In this document: positions 1 through 8,239 of the stretch, one piece after another
Position numbering within the stretch: the stretch's first letter is position 1
Layout: each line of letters begins with the position of its first letter
DNA from: Peribacillus sp. FSL E2-0218
GTDB lineage: Bacteria > Bacillota > Bacilli > Bacillales > DSM-1321
Direction of reading: 5' to 3'
DNA length: 64,000 bases
NCBI RefSeq assembly: GCF_037992945.1
Contig: NZ_CP150304.1
Span: 2,731,501-2,795,500, forward strand
The notes under the pieces: generated by a model
Seen by the model: the letters and a program-made list of their open reading frames with translations, nothing else
Told to the model about the DNA's origin: nothing
Database searches by the model: none
Translations under genes and position numbers: made by a program

Positions 1-1113
1 ATATATGCCATGACGGGATCTGCCTTTTATTTGAGTTTGCTTCCGTTCACCACAACGATTTTCCGGTTTATCAGCAGTTTGCTTGCGCCACTCGTTATCG
101 ACAGGTTCCCATTAAAAAAGATCCTTGTCCAATCGCAATGGTGGAAGACCATCCTGCTCGTTATCATGGGAATCACCCTTCATTTCAGTCACGGTTCTGC
201 CATTGTCGTCATATGCTTCATTGCTTCGATCTCATTATTGGATGGTGTCGCTGCCCCAGTGAGTGCAGCTTTGGTTCCGCAATTGGTCCCGGCAAAAGAA
301 CGGATGAAAGCGAATGGTTTCCTGAATGTACTCACGCAGACCATCTTTGTAGCAGGATGGCCACTTGGTTCCGTTTTATTAATCAATACGAACAGCCAGT
401 TCATCATTTGGTTTACGGTCATCTTATTTGCCGCATCAACGGGCCTTGCTGTGAAAATGGAAGTTCATGAGGAACTGACTACAGTCCACACCCATCCATC
501 CAGCTGGGATTCGATTACATCCGGATGGATGGCGATTCGTCAAATCCGAACCATCCGCACCCTCATTTCGCTTGATTTCATAACATCTTTAGCTTCAAGC
601 GTTTGGGTGGCTGCCGTGATATATGTATATGTTGAACAGAACTTGCAATTAAGTGAGGAATGGTGGGGATACATTAACACAAGCTACTTCATCGGCATGA
701 TCCTCAGTGGATTGATCGTCATCCGTTTTGCCAGATTCATTGAAAAGCATACCCGTGACTTCATTATCATCGGGCTTTTACTCAATTCCTTGCTGATCCT
801 GTTTTTCGGATCGACAACGATGCCTGCATTGGCTTTGTTGTTTGCATGTCTGTACGGATTCCCAGAACAAATTCGCGATGTAATCTACACCAAGCTGTTC
901 CAAGATCACGCATCGGAAAAGACGTTAGCCAAAATTCATGCCGTTTGGGGAGCGGTAATCAACCTTACATTCGCCGGCTCTGTCTTATTATTAGGATATA
1001 TAACGGAAACATATGGTGTCCAAACGACGTTTCAATTTTCTTCCGCAATCGTGTTCCTAGCCTTTCTTTATGCCCTTCTAAAAAGAAAGGAACTGGGCAG
1101 GAAAGAGTCTTAA
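1..1113 (+). CDS. MFS transporter, 5' end cut by window edge
   Basis: Major facilitator superfamily permease of the inner membrane. The frame is open to base 1, and the first ATG (base 10) lies inside what looks like the second transmembrane helix (the stretch beginning SAFYLSLLPF), so the true start is outside the window. About 370 residues remain of a usual ~400-410. Repeated hydrophobic helices and a basic cytoplasmic loop after helix 3 fit the drug/siderophore exporter branch (MFS_3-like); substrate cannot be read. The C terminus is basic, ending in KRKELGRKES. A hairpin terminator follows directly. Confidence 0.85.
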   Translation: MYAMTGSAFYLSLLPFTTTIFRFISSLLAPLVIDRFPLKKILVQSQWWKTILLVIMGITLHFSHGSAIVVICFIASISLLDGVAAPVSAALVPQLVPAKERMKANGFLNVLTQTIFVAGWPLGSVLLINTNSQFIIWFTVILFAASTGLAVKMEVHEELTTVHTHPSSWDSITSGWMAIRQIRTIRTLISLDFITSLASSVWVAAVIYVYVEQNLQLSEEWWGYINTSYFIGMILSGLIVIRFARFIEKHTRDFIIIGLLLNSLLILFFGSTTMPALALLFACLYGFPEQIRDVIYTKLFQDHASEKTLAKIHAVWGAVINLTFAGSVLLLGYITETYGVQTTFQFSSAIVFLAFLYALLKRKELGRKES

Positions 1114-1127
1114 AGCACCACATATCG

Positions 1128-1160
1128 GAAAAGGAGCCTTGTTTAAGGCTCCTTTCAGTT
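1128..1160 (+). terminator. Rho-independent terminator after MFS gene
   Basis: An 11-bp stem (AAAGGAGCCTT / AAGGCTCCTTT) with a short loop, followed by a weak T-rich tail. It lies between two convergent genes and may serve both. Confidence 0.7.
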
Positions 1161-1198
1161 TGTTGATAAAACGCCCACTATTCCTTCACATAATCATG

Positions 1199-2461
1199 CT
1201 ATTTTATAATCATAATGTTCTGATCCAAAAACGCCCAATTTTGCGGAAATGCCAAACCGATTTGCCAATACGTGGCACCAATCAGTTCATAAGCATCAAT
1301 CATTTCGTATTTTGCACTAATCGAACGGATATCTTCATACCAAACGACATGTTTCGCATCTTCTCTCCAATACGAATAGGTAGGGGAAGCCGCTGTCGTA
1401 TCAAAATAGATTTCGGCTCCCATTGCAATCGACAAATTTTGGGCACTTTGAGCCGATAAGGCTTTTGTCTCATGAGTTGGGATGATCCAGTCATACCCAT
1501 ACATGGGGAATGCCGACTGCAATTTATATTCAGGTATATTCGTCAACGCATACCGGAGAACCTCGCCCATCCACCAAAGCGGGGAAATCGGTTCCGGCGG
1601 ACCAGTTGGGTACCCATAATCAATCGTCATGATTGCCACAAGATCAGCTGCCTCCCCAATCCCCCGATAATCATGCCCCCCGACAATGCGATTGTCAGGG
1701 TTATCTGCCGTTTTTGCATGCACGTTCACATGTAAAGTCAGTTCGTTCAACTCTTCCTTTAACTCCTTTAAAAATTGGACATAATCGAAACGTCTAGCGG
1801 GAGGAATGAATTCGATATCCATACTGACTCCCCCATATTCCCTCTGCCTGACGAAATTAAGCAAACTATTGATTAAATTCCGCCTGGATCCTGAACTTGC
1901 GAGGACATCTCCTGCTAAATCGGCATCAAAATCACCGTTTTGAAAATTGCGAAGCATCAACAGCGGCGTCACCCCTGATTGCTTGCATTTCACGATAAGC
2001 GGTCGATCATCGCCTTCAACGTAAGCATTTCCCTCCCTCGTAAAGGAATAAGCCACAATCGCTAAATAAGTTAATTTATCACCATGCTCTTCAAGAGTCT
2101 CGAACACCGCTCCTCCTGAAGTCGGAAAGGCAAAGCCAAGCGTGATCAATTGGTTTTTATAAGGCGACGGAACCAAAATTTCCGTGCCTACCCTTAAAGA
2201 GTTTGCGACAATGCCTGGATTGGCTTTGATGATGGATGCTGCACTCGTGCCGAAACGACGGGCAACCATTGAAAGTGTATCCATGCTTTTTATGATATAT
2301 TTTCGATTTGCGACGGCTGCATCCGGTATATACAACGCCAGGCCAGGAACCAAAGCAGTTGATTCCAATCCATTGACTTCCATTATCCGCGACGGGGTAA
2401 CTTGATTTTTCTCGGCAATTCCCCAAAGACTATCACCTTTTTCCACAACAATGATCGTCAT
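1199..2461 (-). CDS. LysM-GH18 spore cortex peptidoglycan hydrolase (YaaH/SleL-like)
   Basis: Two N-terminal LysM modules (residues ~2-47 and ~53-97) precede a glycoside hydrolase family 18 barrel (~105-420). The GH18 acidic motif is seen as GGVSMDIEF, with the D-x-E pair that carries the catalytic Glu. There is no signal peptide, as is usual for YaaH/SleL/YdhD proteins, which are made in the mother cell and placed in the spore coat/cortex. The family cleaves cortex muropeptides (N-acetylglucosaminidase) during germination. Length of 420-430 is typical. ATG is preceded by GGAGGGGTG. Whether it is SleL proper or a paralogue cannot be told here. Confidence 0.88.
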   Translation of the reverse strand: MTIIVVEKGDSLWGIAEKNQVTPSRIMEVNGLESTALVPGLALYIPDAAVANRKYIIKSMDTLSMVARRFGTSAASIIKANPGIVANSLRVGTEILVPSPYKNQLITLGFAFPTSGGAVFETLEEHGDKLTYLAIVAYSFTREGNAYVEGDDRPLIVKCKQSGVTPLLMLRNFQNGDFDADLAGDVLASSGSRRNLINSLLNFVRQREYGGVSMDIEFIPPARRFDYVQFLKELKEELNELTLHVNVHAKTADNPDNRIVGGHDYRGIGEAADLVAIMTIDYGYPTGPPEPISPLWWMGEVLRYALTNIPEYKLQSAFPMYGYDWIIPTHETKALSAQSAQNLSIAMGAEIYFDTTAASPTYSYWREDAKHVVWYEDIRSISAKYEMIDAYELIGATYWQIGLAFPQNWAFLDQNIMIIK

Positions 2462-2604
2462 TTACACCCCTCCAAACTCCCTTCAAGAAGTTTATGATAT
2501 TCAGGCATTTGGATAGAACGGATTCTCACAAATTCACGGAGACGAATATCGCCTCAGCCTGTTCCATCAAAAGCGACTTTACCTTGCCAATAAGCAAATC
2601 TCAT

Positions 2605-2636
2605 CAAAAAAGGAGGCAATCCAAAAGGATGCCCCC
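2605..2636 (-). terminator. Terminator downstream of the YueD-like gene
   Basis: On the minus strand GGGGGCATCC and GGATTGCCTCC pair around a TTTT loop and are followed by six T residues. Confidence 0.7.
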
Positions 2637-2678
2637 ATGTAATTCACCTGCTTCCCGTTCCATTCATCCTTTCAGCCT

Positions 2679-3428
2679 TCAAAGCAAATCTTTAATATCA
2701 TAGAACTTCCCATTATCCAAATCTCCTGCTTCAAGTAGCTGCAACAGTTTTTCAGCTACCAATTCAGGGCTCCTCAGCATCCCCTGGTCTTTATATTCAT
2801 GAAATTTGTCCCGATCGGCAAAGTCTTGCTCATCTGCTGACCGGATCGTTCCCTGCATATCCGTATCCATTACACCAGGAGAGAAAGAAATGAGAGACGC
2901 AGGGAAAGGTGCTTTACCTTGTTCCAAACCTGCCACCCTTGTGAACATTTCGAGTCCTGCCTTCGTACTGCAATAGGCGGCCCAGCCATGGTAAGGATTT
3001 TTTGCGGCTCCTGATGAGATGTTGACCACTACCTTCTTCCTGTCGGAATCCTTTGTTTGCTTAATGAATTCATCAGTCAAGACGGCGGGTGCCATGAAGT
3101 TAACTCTCATGCTCGTTTCCAAGGATTCTTGGCCTAGATTTCCAATCGGCTTGATTGGGTCAATGACACCAGCATTATTAATGAAATATATATCACTTTT
3201 TGCATCAACTTCCATGAGCATGTCCCGGACTAACGAACTGAGCTTTTCCGTTTCCTTTAAGTCCATCGGCAGGAAAGTGAATTTCGTCCCCGATTGGCTA
3301 GCCACCTCCTCCCACTCGGGATCTTTCGTACGAGATATCAAAATGCATCGATCGCTTGAGCCCAAAACTCGCTTGGCAATGGCAGCCCCTAATCCTTTTG
3401 ATGCTCCTGTTATGATAAAAGTTTTCAT
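2679..3428 (-). CDS. Short-chain dehydrogenase, (S)-benzoin-forming benzil reductase type (YueD)
   Basis: Classical SDR of 249 residues. The Rossmann nucleotide site is TGASKGLG near the N terminus, the NNAG motif is present (INNAGVIDP), and the catalytic Ser and YxxxK are visible (NISSGAA...YCSTK). It starts at the extreme N terminus with MKTFIITGA, as in Bacillus YueD, a cytosolic NADPH-dependent reductase of 1,2-diketones that makes (S)-benzoin from benzil. Single gene between terminators; the physiological substrate is unknown. Assignment to YueD rather than a generic SDR rests on overall resemblance (short N terminus, FSPGVMDTDMQ segment). Confidence 0.82.
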   Translation of the reverse strand: MKTFIITGASKGLGAAIAKRVLGSSDRCILISRTKDPEWEEVASQSGTKFTFLPMDLKETEKLSSLVRDMLMEVDAKSDIYFINNAGVIDPIKPIGNLGQESLETSMRVNFMAPAVLTDEFIKQTKDSDRKKVVVNISSGAAKNPYHGWAAYCSTKAGLEMFTRVAGLEQGKAPFPASLISFSPGVMDTDMQGTIRSADEQDFADRDKFHEYKDQGMLRSPELVAEKLLQLLEAGDLDNGKFYDIKDLL

Positions 3429-3465
3429 GATATATCCCCCTTCTTTTTCGACACCATCATTGTAT

Positions 3466-3498
3466 CAAAAAAAGCGGCCCCTATTGTCAGGACCGCTT
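3466..3498 (-). terminator. Terminator downstream of cardiolipin synthase
   Basis: On the minus strand AAGCGGTCCT pairs with AGGGGCCGCTT (one bulge/mismatch), followed by a run of T. Confidence 0.75.
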
Positions 3499-3508
3499 CA
3501 TTTAATGA

Positions 3509-4966
3509 TTATAAAATAGGTGAAAGCAGCCTTGCAATCGATTCTTTAAAGCGGATCCATTTCGATCGTTTTTCAAATTCTTCAATAGTAAGCTGCCTGC
3601 AGACTTTGACATCCTTATAAAAAAACCTGGTCAGCGTTTCCGCCATTCCTTCATCGTAAATGAAGGCATTGACTTCAAAATTCAATTTAAAGCTTCGGAC
3701 ATCTATGTTCGCCGTCCCAACAGAAGAAACCTCCTCGTCCACCACGATCATCTTTGCATGGATGAAGCCGTTATCGTAGATATAAACCTTGGCTCCCGCC
3801 CTTAATAATTGCCCTGCATTGTATGTTGTTGCCCAATAAACGAAAAGGTGATCAGGTTTATTCGGTATCATGATTTTAACATCCAATCCTGACAAGCTGG
3901 CAATTCTAAGTGCATCCAATAAACTTGCATCCGGTATGAAGTAAGGGGTTTGAATGAGAATTGATTTCTTTGCTGAAGAAATTAATTTAATATAGCCATT
4001 CTTGATTTGTTCCCATTCGGAATCCGGCCCACTCGTCACGATTTGCAAATCTATATTGCCTTGAGGTTCTAAAGTAGGAAAATAATGAGGTTGATAAATG
4101 ATATCATGGTTTTTGGAAGCTTGATTCCAGTCCAGGATAAAACGCGTTTGAATGGCTTTGACGGCAGATCCCATTATGCGAAGATGAGTATCACGCCAGT
4201 AACCGAATTTCGGATTAAGTCCCAAATATTCATCCCCGACATTGAATCCGCCAACATACCCTACCTTTCCATCAATGATGACGAGCTTTCGATGGTTACG
4301 GAAGTTCAGGCGTAAATTAATAAACTTCAACTTGGAAGGAAAAAATGCTTCGACTCGGCCGCCAGCCTGCCTAAATTCCTTGAAAAAGCTTTTTGTCATT
4401 CCCCTTGACCCCAACTCATCATATAGCAAGCGGACTTTGACGCCTTCATTAGCCTTTTTAGTCAAAGCTTCAAGGAACCGTTTACCAAGACCGTCCCTTT
4501 GAATGATGTAATATTGTACATGAATATGGTTTTCGGCCGCTTCAATATCTTTAAAAAGCTGTTCAAACTTCTTTTTTCCTTCCGTAAATATGTCCACCCT
4601 GTTATCTTCAGTCAGAACGGCATCATTGTTCCTCAGATGCATATAGATCAAATCCCGATAATGACTAGATGACGTATTCCGAAACGGAAAATTCTCCGTT
4701 GAAAGTTCCTCCATCTGTTTATCCAATATTTCTTCGATCCCAATCTTCTTTTTATCCTCCCATTGGAATAAATGGGCATGTCTTAAGCTAGTGCCAAAAA
4801 GAAGATATAAAATAAAACCAACTACAGGCAGAAAATATAACACCAATAACCAGGCCCAGGTCGTGCTCGCTTCTCTTCTTTCAAAAAATATAACGATCGT
4901 TGCGAATAATATATTAAGAATGATTACGAGGCCGAGCAAAACTGATGTAACATGCGTAAATTCCAT
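3509..4966 (-). CDS. cls: Cardiolipin synthase
   Basis: Phospholipase-D superfamily enzyme that condenses two phosphatidylglycerols into cardiolipin and glycerol at the membrane. Two N-terminal transmembrane helices (~5-27 and ~37-58) are followed by two HKD catalytic motifs: NHRKLVIIDG near residue 225 and IHAKMIVVD near residue 400, each with the downstream G/N residues. At 485 residues it has the usual ClsA/YwnE length. It is flanked by terminators, so it is monocistronic. Bacilli carry several paralogues (ClsA, YwjE, YwiE); the two-helix N terminus favours the main ClsA type. Confidence 0.92.
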   Translation of the reverse strand: MEFTHVTSVLLGLVIILNILFATIVIFFERREASTTWAWLLVLYFLPVVGFILYLLFGTSLRHAHLFQWEDKKKIGIEEILDKQMEELSTENFPFRNTSSSHYRDLIYMHLRNNDAVLTEDNRVDIFTEGKKKFEQLFKDIEAAENHIHVQYYIIQRDGLGKRFLEALTKKANEGVKVRLLYDELGSRGMTKSFFKEFRQAGGRVEAFFPSKLKFINLRLNFRNHRKLVIIDGKVGYVGGFNVGDEYLGLNPKFGYWRDTHLRIMGSAVKAIQTRFILDWNQASKNHDIIYQPHYFPTLEPQGNIDLQIVTSGPDSEWEQIKNGYIKLISSAKKSILIQTPYFIPDASLLDALRIASLSGLDVKIMIPNKPDHLFVYWATTYNAGQLLRAGAKVYIYDNGFIHAKMIVVDEEVSSVGTANIDVRSFKLNFEVNAFIYDEGMAETLTRFFYKDVKVCRQLTIEEFEKRSKWIRFKESIARLLSPIL

Positions 4967-5063
4967 AGCATACCCTCACTCAAATTTTATCCCTTTAAGG
5001 ATAACATGCAAATTCTTTATATCAAAGGATTTGCTTATTAGAAAAGGAAAACAGAGAATTCGC

Positions 5064-5092
5064 AAAAAAGGGCCTCTTCCTTCAGAGGCCCA
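5064..5092 (-). terminator. Terminator downstream of the cstR-like gene
   Basis: GGCCTCTGAAGGAAGAGGCC on the minus strand forms a compact hairpin followed by CTTTTTT. Confidence 0.8.
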
Positions 5093-5162
5093 ACATCCAC
5101 TTATTAAATAATTGACCGTCCATCCTGTTCAGGTTGCCATTATAAAAGAAGGGCAAAACGGC

Positions 5163-5426
5163 CTATCTGCTTTTCACCAGCAAATTGACGGCTTCCTTAA
5201 CGAGCTCCTCGGGGTTCTTTTCTCCCGTTTCATTAGCCTCGCGGACACATTCTACAAGATTGGAGCTTACGATAACCCCGATTGTCCGGTCGATTGCAGA
5301 TCTAGTCGCGGATAGCTGCGTTACAACATCCCGGCAATCTTTATTTTCTTCCATCATTTTCAATATCCCGCGAAGCTGTCCTTCGATTCGCTTCACTCTA
5401 TTTTTCATTTGCTTTTCATATTCCAT
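5163..5426 (-). CDS. cstR: CstR-type persulfide-sensing repressor (CsoR family)
   Basis: All-alpha DUF156/CsoR-family repressor of 87 residues. An in-frame codon lies 7 codons upstream, but AGGAGGT sits 8 bases before the ATG at 5426, which sets the start and gives the same N-terminal length as Staphylococcus CstR (MNYDKKM there, MEYEKQM here). With this numbering the cysteines fall at 31 and 60, the CstR dithiol pair, and the His of copper-sensing CsoR (four residues before the second Cys) is absent. CstR responds to per- and polysulfides and derepresses sulfide-detoxification genes. No sulfurtransferase, rhodanese or persulfide dioxygenase lies beside it here, so its targets may be elsewhere. 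It is probably autoregulated through the operator at 5536-5552. Confidence 0.82.
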   Translation of the reverse strand: MEYEKQMKNRVKRIEGQLRGILKMMEENKDCRDVVTQLSATRSAIDRTIGVIVSSNLVECVREANETGEKNPEELVKEAVNLLVKSR

Positions 5427-5529
5427 GTGAGGCCTACCTCCTGCCATACCTATAGCTTATCATTTTTAGCCGGCTTCATCCCCTAGCGGCTTCCGCTTAA
5501 AATGAAGCTTAATAAAATTGTTACAATTT

Positions 5530-5560
5530 ATAATACATATCCCCTAGGTATGATTGTCAA
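5530..5560 (-). promoter_or_regulatory. Promoter of the cstR-like gene with an operator in the spacer
   Basis: On the minus strand TTGACA (5555-5560) and TATTAT (5530-5535) are separated by 19 bases. The spacer contains the near-palindrome ATACCTAGGGGATAT, similar in design to the ATACC/GGGTAT operators bound by CsoR/CstR proteins. A bound repressor here would block RNA polymerase, so autoregulation is inferred. No other gene is placed to use this promoter. Confidence 0.6.
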
Positions 5561-5592
5561 GTGCCTATAGCATCTATAGTCGATATGTATAA

Positions 5593-6036
5593 CTATTTAT
5601 GCAGGAGGAGATTTTGTGCGATAGCCTCGGAAAACTCGATTGTCATTTGAGGAACATAGGTTTTGAGCAAGGCATTGGCAATTGGGGCTTTTGCTCCTTT
5701 TGCGACAATGGCGAGGCAGCCTGTCATTTTAGTTTCTGCCATTCCATATTTTTCAGCTAAAAAATAGCCATACCCATCAAATTTTTCATTTAGTCCCTTA
5801 AGTTTGAATGTCACCTTGTCCGGTTCGTTCCATTCCAATATATTCACTTCAAGCTTAATTTTCTTTTTCATCAATCCCAGGTCGCCTTTAAACTCCCATA
5901 TGAGTGTTTCATCATCCATCATCTCGTGATTGATATAACCGGGGACAAGGGGTGCCCATCGATCTATGACACTGACAAATCCCCATACGTTTTCGATTGA
6001 CACTGGTAAAATGATACTATGCATTCCTTCCGACAA
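5593..6036 (-). CDS. CoxG-like SRPBCC-domain protein
   Basis: A 147-residue helix-grip (SRPBCC/START-like) protein related to CoxG, the membrane-associated subunit encoded with CO dehydrogenase. Family signs are the N-terminal strand HSIILPVSIENVWGFVSVIDRWAPLVPGY and the final amphipathic helix. The start is TTG at 6036: AAGGGGG lies seven bases upstream, whereas the internal ATG at 6024 has no properly spaced site. No coxLMS genes are near, which is common for Bacillus members of this family; a carrier or chaperone role for a hydrophobic ligand is inference. Confidence 0.7.
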   Translation of the reverse strand: MSEGMHSIILPVSIENVWGFVSVIDRWAPLVPGYINHEMMDDETLIWEFKGDLGLMKKKIKLEVNILEWNEPDKVTFKLKGLNEKFDGYGYFLAEKYGMAETKMTGCLAIVAKGAKAPIANALLKTYVPQMTIEFSEAIAQNLLLHK

Positions 6037-6182
6037 AGCAGTACCCCCTTAATCATTTTCCTTCCATCCTTTTACTGTATGCCTGGATCAGGCAGACCAG
6101 AACCGTATTACGGGGAGCGTCCAGTACATTTCCATTTTACTACATATCATGCTATAAAGAACATTTTGAAAGGAACGCCGCA

Positions 6183-6788
6183 ATGGAAAATGATATGTCA
6201 AAAGATAGATCCAGCTCTTTCGAAAGCAACGATGAAAATGCAGATCCATCAGAACATGCTGTCAGTCAATATGAGCTGACTAAGCAAGCATTCAACGGGC
6301 CGATCGGGCCTGTCGGAATAAACGCACCCGGCGCTTTGGCGTATGGCTCCGTTTACGGATCGAGTTCCGCCGGCCCTGTAACTGCTGATTCAGTAGTTGA
6401 TTTTACTTCTTCTGGTCCACTATTGAATACAACTGTCAATTTACTTGCAAACACCATAACGGTGGCAGCGTCCGGCACATATTTGATTCACTATAACATA
6501 AGCCTGGGATTTTCAGTCCTATCTACTTTGATTGCTGGTTCAAGCAGGATTGTGGATGTTGCCCTGAACATAAACGGCACGGAAGATCCGACTAGCTTCA
6601 GTACCTATTCCATTACAAACTTTTCAGGCGTAGCGGCGACGTTGGCCCAGTCTGGAACGGTTAGTAAGAGCGTCATCAGATCAATGAACAGCAACGATAC
6701 CGTCACGCTCAAATTCAGGAGTACATCCACTGGTTCGGGAACTGCCACATATACATCCCCTTCCCTTATCATCATTAGAATTGAATGA
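6183..6788 (+). CDS. BclA C-terminal-like exosporium/spore surface protein
   Basis: 201 residues: a polar N terminus (~1-35), a very short collagen-like remnant GPIGPVG (~39-45), then a Ser/Thr/Gly-rich jelly-roll (C1q/TNF-like) domain of ~140 residues like the BclA C-terminal and ExsF/BxpB domains of Bacillus exosporia (SGTYLIHYNISLGF, VVDVALNINGT-like strands, final SLIIIRIE). Such domains trimerise on the spore surface. There is no signal peptide, as expected for mother-cell assembly. AAAGGAA precedes the ATG. Monocistronic. It lacks the long GXX collagen stalk of true BclA. Confidence 0.7.
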   Translation: MENDMSKDRSSSFESNDENADPSEHAVSQYELTKQAFNGPIGPVGINAPGALAYGSVYGSSSAGPVTADSVVDFTSSGPLLNTTVNLLANTITVAASGTYLIHYNISLGFSVLSTLIAGSSRIVDVALNINGTEDPTSFSTYSITNFSGVAATLAQSGTVSKSVIRSMNSNDTVTLKFRSTSTGSGTATYTSPSLIIIRIE

Positions 6789-6951
6789 CCTCCCGCTTCC
6801 CCTTCATTAACGAAAACAAGATATTCCGTCGGACAATAATCCAACCGGAAAAGGGAACAAGGCGTTTTCTATGAAACTGATTTTTGCTTTGTCGAATCTC
6901 CACTGTATGTGTGGCGGAAATGATGGGTGACATCCGGCCATAGGAATCGTC

Positions 6952-6993
6952 CCAAAAAAAGGTATCGGAATGGATCCCCTTCCGATACCTTTA
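6952..6993 (-). terminator. Terminator of the quinone-detoxification operon
   Basis: On the minus strand AGGTATCGGA pairs with TCCGATACCT around a GC-rich loop, followed by seven T residues. Confidence 0.8.
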
Positions 6994-7000
6994 TATGGAC

Positions 7001-7609
7001 TTAGGGACGAACGATCTCAAATAATTCGCCCAGTTTTGTGTAGGTCTGGCCTGCCAATCTGGCTACAGGCTTCAGTCCAATTGGGTCAATCCGGCCATTA
7101 TGGTAAATCTCTTGCCCTATATGGTAGCGGACTATTTTCCCAATCAATAAATCACAACCCGGTTTTTCCGGTGTGCCTGCTAACGGTATGGCTTTTTCCA
7201 ATTTGCATTCAAACCGGACTTTCGCTTCAAGTAACCCTGGTACGGATACGACATCACTTTCAGTGGTTGTGAAATTGGTCAATGCAAGCTCGCTTTCTTC
7301 AGGCGGAAGTTCCTTGGCCGTTCGATTAGCTTCCGCAACATTTTCTTCATCGGTGATATGAACGACGAATTCTCCTGTTTGGATGGCATTTCTCGCTGTA
7401 TCCTTGGAAATTCCTTCTTTCCGTTGCACCGAAATGGAAATCATCGGAGGATTGGAACTGACAATATTAAAAAAACTGAAGGGAGCTATATTGACCGTCC
7501 CATTCACAGATTTTGTCAAAACAAGGGCTATAGGTCTCGGAATGATACTTCCTGTCAAAAACTTATAGTTTTCCCTCTCGGTTAAGCTTTCAGGATTTAC
7601 GGAGATCAT
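7001..7609 (-). CDS. Flavin reductase-like FMN-binding oxidoreductase
   Basis: A 202-residue split-barrel flavoprotein of the flavin reductase (DIM6/NtaB) family. The signature SIIPRPIALVLT...NIAPFSFFNIVSSNPPMISIS is the FMN-binding core. Members bind FMN and reduce flavins or small molecules with NAD(P)H; some serve a partner mono- or dioxygenase. It is the last gene of the minus-strand quinone operon, 21 bases after the MhqD-like gene, with AAGGGGGG before the ATG. Context suggests it takes part in reductive handling of quinones; this is inference. Confidence 0.82.
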   Translation of the reverse strand: MISVNPESLTERENYKFLTGSIIPRPIALVLTKSVNGTVNIAPFSFFNIVSSNPPMISISVQRKEGISKDTARNAIQTGEFVVHITDEENVAEANRTAKELPPEESELALTNFTTTESDVVSVPGLLEAKVRFECKLEKAIPLAGTPEKPGCDLLIGKIVRYHIGQEIYHNGRIDPIGLKPVARLAGQTYTKLGELFEIVRP

Positions 7610-7630
7610 TTATTTCCCCCCTTACCAATC

Positions 7631-8239
7631 TTATAAAAAGTTTCTATGAAACCATGAGCCTGCTGCCTCAACCTCTGAGCGCGTCAACTGATGACCGAAG
7701 TTTTCCCAGTGATTATCCACCTTGGCGCCTGCTGCCTCTAGAATCCGGGTAAGTTCGTTCGTTTCTGCTGCCGGGCAGATTGGATCGTTATTCCCAGCAG
7801 CGATAAAGACAGGCGTATCAGAAAGGGGCGGCAAGGCAATCCCCCGCCTTGGGACCATCGGGTGATGAAGGATCGCCCCCTGCAAAGCCCCTTTGTAATG
7901 GAACATCAAACTTGCAGCTATATTGGCACCATTGGAATAGCCTAATGCCACTACCTTGTTTTTATCAAAATCATACTCTTGTGACGCCCATTCCAAGTAA
8001 TCATAAAGTTCCTTTGTACGAAGGATTAAATCTTCTTCATCAAAAACCCCTTCAGATAACCGTCGAAAGAAACGGGGCATTCCATTTTCAAGCACATTTC
8101 CACGTACGCTCAATACCGAAGAACCAGGTGAAACCATTTCCGCTAATGGCAGGAGGTCCGTTTCCGTTCCGCCTGTACCATGTAAAAGCAAAAGCACCGG
8201 TGCCTCTACATTACTTCCTTTTTGATAAATATGTTTCAT
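7631..8239 (-). CDS. mhqD: Carboxylesterase/alpha-beta hydrolase, MhqD-like
   Basis: A 202-residue alpha/beta hydrolase of the phospholipase/carboxylesterase family. The oxyanion segment is LLLHGTGGTE, the nucleophile elbow GYSNGA, the acid is the Asp in GNNDPICP and the base the His in FGHQLT. It resembles Bacillus subtilis MhqD (YodD), induced by 2-methylhydroquinone. The ATG overlaps the stop of the upstream dioxygenase by four bases, with GGAGG seven bases ahead, so the two are translationally coupled, matching the mhqE-mhqD arrangement. The substrate is presumably a ring-cleavage or conjugate ester. Confidence 0.82.
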   Translation of the reverse strand: MKHIYQKGSNVEAPVLLLLHGTGGTETDLLPLAEMVSPGSSVLSVRGNVLENGMPRFFRRLSEGVFDEEDLILRTKELYDYLEWASQEYDFDKNKVVALGYSNGANIAASLMFHYKGALQGAILHHPMVPRRGIALPPLSDTPVFIAAGNNDPICPAAETNELTRILEAAGAKVDNHWENFGHQLTRSEVEAAGSWFHRNFL

